DNA of 64,000 bases from contig VWYX01000393.1 in NCBI GenBank assembly GCA_013396525.1, positions 186,001 to 250,000 on the forward strand, given 5' to 3'. Numbering within the stretch: the first letter of the stretch is position 1; each line of letters starts with the position of its first letter. The stretch comes from Chaetorhynchus papuensis. Lineage: Eukaryota; Chordata; Aves; Passeriformes; Rhipiduridae. Below are positions 59,266-64,000 of the stretch, one piece after another. Below the pieces are notes generated by a model. It did no database searches. It was not told the origin of the DNA and was given only the letters and a program-made list of their open reading frames with translations. Both the position numbers and the translations under genes were made by a program.

Positions 59266-59316
59266 AGCAGATATTCAGGAGTTCCTGAATATCTGCTCAG
59301 CTCAGCTCAGCTGAGC
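59266..59316. repeat. 32-bp near-palindrome plus CTCAG tandem repeat and 12-bp palindrome
   Basis: AGCAGATATTCAGGA (59266-59280) and TCCTGAATATCTGCT (59283-59297) are perfect 15-bp reverse complements separated by only GT. Three CTCAG units follow at 59296-59310, merging into the perfect palindrome GCTCAGCTGAGC at 59305-59316, and then a T5 run. A 15-bp perfect arm with a short loop is expected about 0.001 times in 64 kb. Likely causes are replication template switching or the remnant of a short palindromic element. It could extrude a cruciform. No known RNA or transposon family is recognised. Confidence 0.8.
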
Positions 59317-60390
59317 CTTTTTCTTGGTCACATCCACCTGCCTGCTGTACAGTCCCAGTACAAACCATGACAGACTTCAGGCTGGTACTGGGTGGTCAAA
59401 CGGGACGGAGATGGTCCTGAAAACACTGAAACAAAAGACGCTTTGGAACAAAACTGGCACAGCCACAATCCCCACAACGCTTGTGTAAGATAGAAAGAAT
59501 CCCTAGAACGTATTTATCAAAAGCCATTTTATGCAGATTTTTCCTTCTGAATATTTAAAACATGGTGAATATTAAACTTCAGAGATTCTTAATATGTTCC
59601 AAAGCCCCACGGACCTTTGAAATGCTAGCTCATCAATATGCAACATCTAATCTTGTCAGAAAAAAAAAAAAAAAAAAAGAGGGGAAAAAAGAAAAGCTAT
59701 TCATCCTCTGCACACAGAGGTTACAGTGAGAATCCCAAGGAAAATAAAAAACCAAGCAACTTCCAGCATCTTATGCAATAGGTTAAATTTACTCTGGTTG
59801 GGAAAGTTTCACTTTCTGCAAGAGAGAAAGTGCCTGTACGTGCATAGCTACTGGAAGCTTCTTCTGAAGTGTGAGGCTGAAACTGTGTCGCTGGATTACA
59901 GTAAGTAGTTTATTAAAAAAAAGGCTTGTGGCTTTGCATCCTGTTCCAGCCCAATGTAGTCTCAGGATCCCCTCTCCGAAGGCCAGCAGACAGTGCGCCA
60001 CCTAAAAATCCATTCTAGTCCAAAATGCTGTGGTTGAAATGGCTTTGCTTGTTTATAAAGTTTAGTGTTTCGTATCGCTTGCATCTGACCTTCAGCAGAA
60101 AGAAAAGCTCAGTTAAATTGTGCAAATATGTACCAAATGGGAGCAAGGGAAGGCAGCCAAAAATGCTGCATGAGCTTTTGCAGGGCTGCAGCCTTTTAGG
60201 AGCACCAGTTAGATGAACTGGATGAGAGGCCAAATTGATTTAGGCTCCAGGCAGGAGCTTAAAACACCATGACATCCAAATTCACAAAGAAAATGTTCTG
60301 TTACTGCAACCTCAAATTTCCTGCACATGAAAACACTGTTTTCTTTCATCTTTAGGAGATGCTCGTTCTGTAATCCGACATTTAAAAATG
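59317..60390. other. Non-coding stretch, nothing recognised
   Basis: It contains the long A-rich tract at 59660-59695. Otherwise ordinary AT-rich sequence without a recognised gene or repeat family. Confidence 0.5.
59660..59695. repeat. Poly-A tract (A19) extended by purines
   Basis: Nineteen A, then GAGGGG, A6, G, A4: the longest homopolymer in the window. No retro-element body was found on its 5' side. Confidence 0.95.
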
Positions 60391-60399
60391 AACAAACAA

Positions 60400-60640
60400 A
60401 CAGGAGTCAGCTGACAAAGGATTCTTGCTGGTGAATGGAACTAGGTCACTCTGAGTATTTAGCCTTTACAGTCTGGCTTAATATTAGTGTTGTACACAGA
60501 GCAGTAACAAAACTGCACTGGAGACAGGGAAAGACTCTAATTTTGTCTTTTCTGTGAAAATTAGCATTAGCGTTCTGCATTAATGTGCAATGCCTCCCCA
60601 GCACCCGATACCTGGTTAATTAAAAGAAAAACCACAACCA
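60400..60640. promoter_or_regulatory. Enhancer-like block (candidate conserved element)
   Basis: High-complexity sequence with GCTTAATATTAGTG, AAAATTAGCATTAGCG, GCATTAATGTGCAATG and the palindrome TTAATTAA at 60616-60623. It is dense in homeodomain-type cores with a few kept CpGs. Composition evidence only. Confidence 0.35.
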
Positions 60641-61433
60641 CAAAGCAAACCACATACTAAATTGAACAACAACAAAAAACCCTTACTGGTCAGCCTGCAT
60701 TTAAAGACATCTCGGCATGAGTAATTGGGGAGAGAGGAATTTTCCTGAAGGAGCATAAAAGAAAATGAAAGCTCTACATACAAGACCAAATAAAAATCTT
60801 CTGTCTCTCACAAATGCAAATTCTGGCTGCCCTTTTACACAAACATATTAAAGGGATAAAACTGGAGGAAAAAAATAGAAGAGGAAAAGCTAATAAAATC
60901 ATTTTTTTTGAGAAAAAAATATTTAAAAAACAAACTGTCCTTCAAACATATTTCTTCATGGCAAATCCCTGCAATCATGTGGTTCTAAATTACATGGTTA
61001 AATATGACTGAAAAAGTAAGGCACAATTTCATAATCATTTTAAAAGCAATAATTATAACAATTTTCTTTGATATCCATATGGCAGGCCACTGATACTAAG
61101 GACTCAGAAAACGACTTGATTAAAGATCTGAACAAGTTTTTCCAACTACTAGCTAAGACTCACAATACCTCAGTGAAGTAAGTAAGAAACCATCTTCACT
61201 TCAAAGATGAGTGCACGTTGAGGACATGGAAAAATAGGGTAAGAGAGAGGCTGAGGGCAAGGGGGGCAGAGGCAGGAAAGCAGAGACACCCCAAGTGTGA
61301 TGTTCCTGGGGAGGGACTCTAACCCCTGGAAATGTAAAGGTAAAGCCATCACCTGGGGCTTCTGGTTCCTTCCTCATTTTCTAAAATATTAAGGTAGGAT
61401 GAGAATACTGGATGAATAGCAAAATTAGAAATT

Positions 61434-61449
61434 AAAAAAAAAAAAAAAA
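61434..61449. repeat. Poly-A tract, 16 bases
   Basis: Uninterrupted A run without a recognisable retro-element. Confidence 0.9.
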
Positions 61450-63313
61450 GTTTTAACTGGATGCTCTTGCTACCTGTGATAAACCCTGTGCTTCCACATG
61501 TTCCATGAAGCCAAAGAGACCAGAGACACACAGTCAGGAATAAAGGCCAGTGGGGTTTAAGTAGCAGTAGTCAATATTGCCTGAATTTCTACCCAGTTAT
61601 AGCCCCACAAACACCTGACGTGTCCATGTGTACACCAGACTGCTCTGCAAGGGTGGAACTTAGTTTTTTTCAGACCACAGCAGAAAATTTCCAGGCTGAA
61701 GTGAGAGCTGCTCCTCAATGACCACCAGAAAACCTACTGAGGTTATGTTTTTTCTCTGAGATTTTTAGATGCTGGAAGAATGTTACAGTTTCACAGGAGT
61801 AAAGTCTGTTCTCTCTCAGGCTCCAAATGCCAGTTGGGCAACCAACTGTTGCAAATTCAGACTTGAAATACTGAGGAAGACAGGCAGTATTTCTAGAAAT
61901 GTTTAAGGAAAAATGCCATTCCCAAGCCCTGAAAGGAGATGAAGTTCAATCAGCATCTCTTGATCTTCATGGCAGTTACCATAATGTGCTTATATGCTTC
62001 AGTAATTTCAGGGGGGAAAACCAAACAGAAAAAGACCCCAAGATAAAAACAAAGAAGAAAATTGCAATTGCCACAGAAAAAGATGCTGGCAGTCCCTATA
62101 GCCAGCCACTCCATGGCTTTAAGACGGATAAGAAAATGAATCCAACAGAAGTAACACTGTTATTTTAAGAGTCACATTACTTGGATTGTTCTAAGAAAGG
62201 AAACAGTGACTTCAAAATTAGCAAAACTAGTTAAAAATAGGGAAAAAACATCTTGTGAAAAGTTTCAAAGTGTTTTTTTAATTTCATCAGGTCCAATATT
62301 GAACCATTTCCCAAGAATATATGCTTGGTTTTTAAGTACAATTTTTATCCAAAGAAGTTTTCAAAATTGTCACAGAAACTTTAATTTACGAGCAGAAGAA
62401 ACCCAAGAACCACAAAAAATGGTGAAGGAAGACATGGGTCTTTGAGAAATAAAAATATTTGTCAACAATTCTGAAATTTATTTAGATAAAAATTCAGTAC
62501 GATTTTAATCATAACAGCAAAAAAACCCTCCAAAAAATGTAGTGGGTAACATTGCAAAAAGAGAGAATTTCTCATTAAAGAAATAACCCTTCTGATATAA
62601 TGTAATTTAGTATAAAAATTGCAACTAGCTCTAACTGGAAATAGTGTTCTCTCAGTCTGTATTTTACCAACCTTTAGGTTACAGAGCAGTTCCTGCCCTC
62701 TTTCCACAACAAGCCCTCAGTTACCATCGCTGGTGTTTTCTCGTGGGAATTCCACCACAGTGGGACTGTTCAGCACCCCCTCTCCAACAGCCCCAGCCTG
62801 CAGCACTGAACCTGTACGAGGCTGGTGAACAAACAGCAAATCAACACCGTGACCCCGCTGCAGGGACCAGACACCAACAGGCACCAGTCATCAACTCAAA
62901 CCCTCTCTGAGCCACTCAACACAAGCACCAGGTGTCTAACATTTATCCTTGACAGAGGATTTCTCTCATGAACCTTCTCTTGGGTCCTGTTATCCCTTGC
63001 CTTCCAGACTTTCTCAAAATCAAAAGGAACCAGCATTTATCAAACCTAAGCCAGGCTTGAACTAACCTCAGCCAGGCAGTGGCCATAACAGGTCCAAAGA
63101 GATTTAAGACAGACTTGTTGCACATTCTCTTTAACAATCACCATTTCTTTTAAGACACATTGTTTTCTCATTCTTCTCAGGCACATTTTGCTGATAGGCA
63201 GAAAGTCAACTTAAGGCTTGTGTTTTGTGAAAGCCTCTCTCCTGCTATCAGGATGAACACTATTATGTAGAGTGATACCAAACTTTGGTACTCCCACACC
63301 TCTATGATTAAGT

Positions 63314-63334
63314 GTGTTTTGCAGTGTTTTGCAG
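63314..63334. repeat. 10-bp tandem duplication
   Basis: GTGTTTTGCA occurs twice head-to-tail (63314-63323, 63324-63333). This is a small slippage-type duplication. Confidence 0.8.
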
Positions 63335-64000
63335 CCATGATTAAAATCTAAGAATTAAAATATTCAAAAAAAAAACCCCAAAATTAAAGGTGCGTTATCT
63401 GATAGGCTAAAGAATTAGTGTGGCTTTCTGTTTTTAAAAGCAATGTTCAATGAATAAAATAAGTGACAATAAAACCATCACATTCACAAAATATTAGTGT
63501 TAGCCTTGGGGATATGCTTGAGGACTGGGCTGTAACCAAGGCAACCCAATCTCCTGGAGAAAGTTTAAGTAGACACTTTTAAAGCCATTGCTCAAAGAAA
63601 CAGTAAATCTGGCTGTAGGGCTACTTGTGACATATGGAAGGTGCCATAGCCACCCAACACAAAGCACTCATCTTGTAACAATTCAGCCTCCTGTCATCCA
63701 AATGTTACATGTGATCAGCCTCCGGTGTTCTCCCGCAGTTGGCACAAGGGTGACACAGAAGCCATTTCATGTGTTCTGGGTAATTTGATAGAAATTCAGC
63801 TGTGCCCACATCCTACCCAGATCAAACCTGTATGATCAGGGGATAAAGAACCAGTCTGGTGTTAATGGCTTATGCCACACCATGCAATGGCTTTAAGTTT
63901 CTGCTTAAACAAACCCCAGGGACTTGAATATTTTGCTAAATTAGAACCTGATCCTGGGCCTTGTCTGGCCACACAAACCATGGGACCAGGCCCTACTTGC

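Larger units (their letters stand above)
60641..64000. other. AT-rich non-coding stretch
   Basis: It contains A16 at 61434-61449 and the 10-bp tandem at 63314-63334. Open frames of 60-89 codons are ordinary for AT-rich non-coding DNA. No gene or repeat family was recognised to the end of the window. Confidence 0.5.

Noticed and set aside
1..64000. CRISPR arrays, operons, prophage or bacterial-type systems
   Set aside because: No regularly spaced repeats, no dense coding and no Shine-Dalgarno-led gene strings. The CR1 remnants and CpG depletion place the window in a vertebrate, probably bird, genome.

Overview
This is vertebrate nuclear DNA, most likely from a bird, and almost certainly non-coding (intronic or intergenic). 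Four things point this way. The only interspersed repeats I can identify are decayed CR1-type LINE fragments. One of them (16477-16530) resembles the 3' end of CR1 copies common in modern birds. No Alu, B1 or MIR-type SINE and no LTR element was recognised. CpG is depleted except in two compact islands. No open reading frame exceeds about 176 codons, none encodes a protein family I recognise, and nothing looks bacterial or viral. The species, chromosome and neighbouring gene cannot be named from the sequence.

Layout. 1-1.1 kb is plain. 1.1-1.45 kb holds a small CpG-retaining patch with a perfect CRE and two splice-donor-like sites on the + strand. 1.45-8.9 kb is plain except for an 11-bp-arm hairpin at 5.07 kb. 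8.98-9.46 kb is an old CR1/L3-like LINE in minus orientation. 13.2-13.5 kb is a CpG island containing the best candidate exon in the window: a minus-strand first exon ending in a perfect CAG|GTGAGT donor, with an open frame of 51 codons. 13.5-26 kb is ordinary sequence with a palindromic nuclear-receptor-like site at 15.33 kb and the CR1 tail at 16.48 kb. 26.2-35 kb is AT-richer and holds several blocks that look like developmental enhancers. 36.8-41.6 kb is GC-richer and holds a second CpG island (37.99-38.35 kb) with a perfect CTCF core match, followed by two G-quadruplex-prone purine tracts. 46-50 kb has more enhancer-like blocks, the clearest at 49.68-49.82 kb. 51.6 kb is a second CR1-like fragment, on the + strand. 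54.8 kb and 59.27 kb hold strong inverted repeats, the latter with 15-bp perfect arms. 56.7-57.4 and 60.4-60.65 kb are further enhancer-like blocks.

I see no operon, CRISPR array, tRNA, rRNA or mobile element with coding capacity, and no new gene system. The best reading is regulatory DNA around one or two weak or alternative promoters, with several DNA-structure oddities worth checking. Enhancer-like calls rest on base composition, retained CpGs and homeodomain-type motifs only. Cross-species alignment would decide them, and I could not run it.
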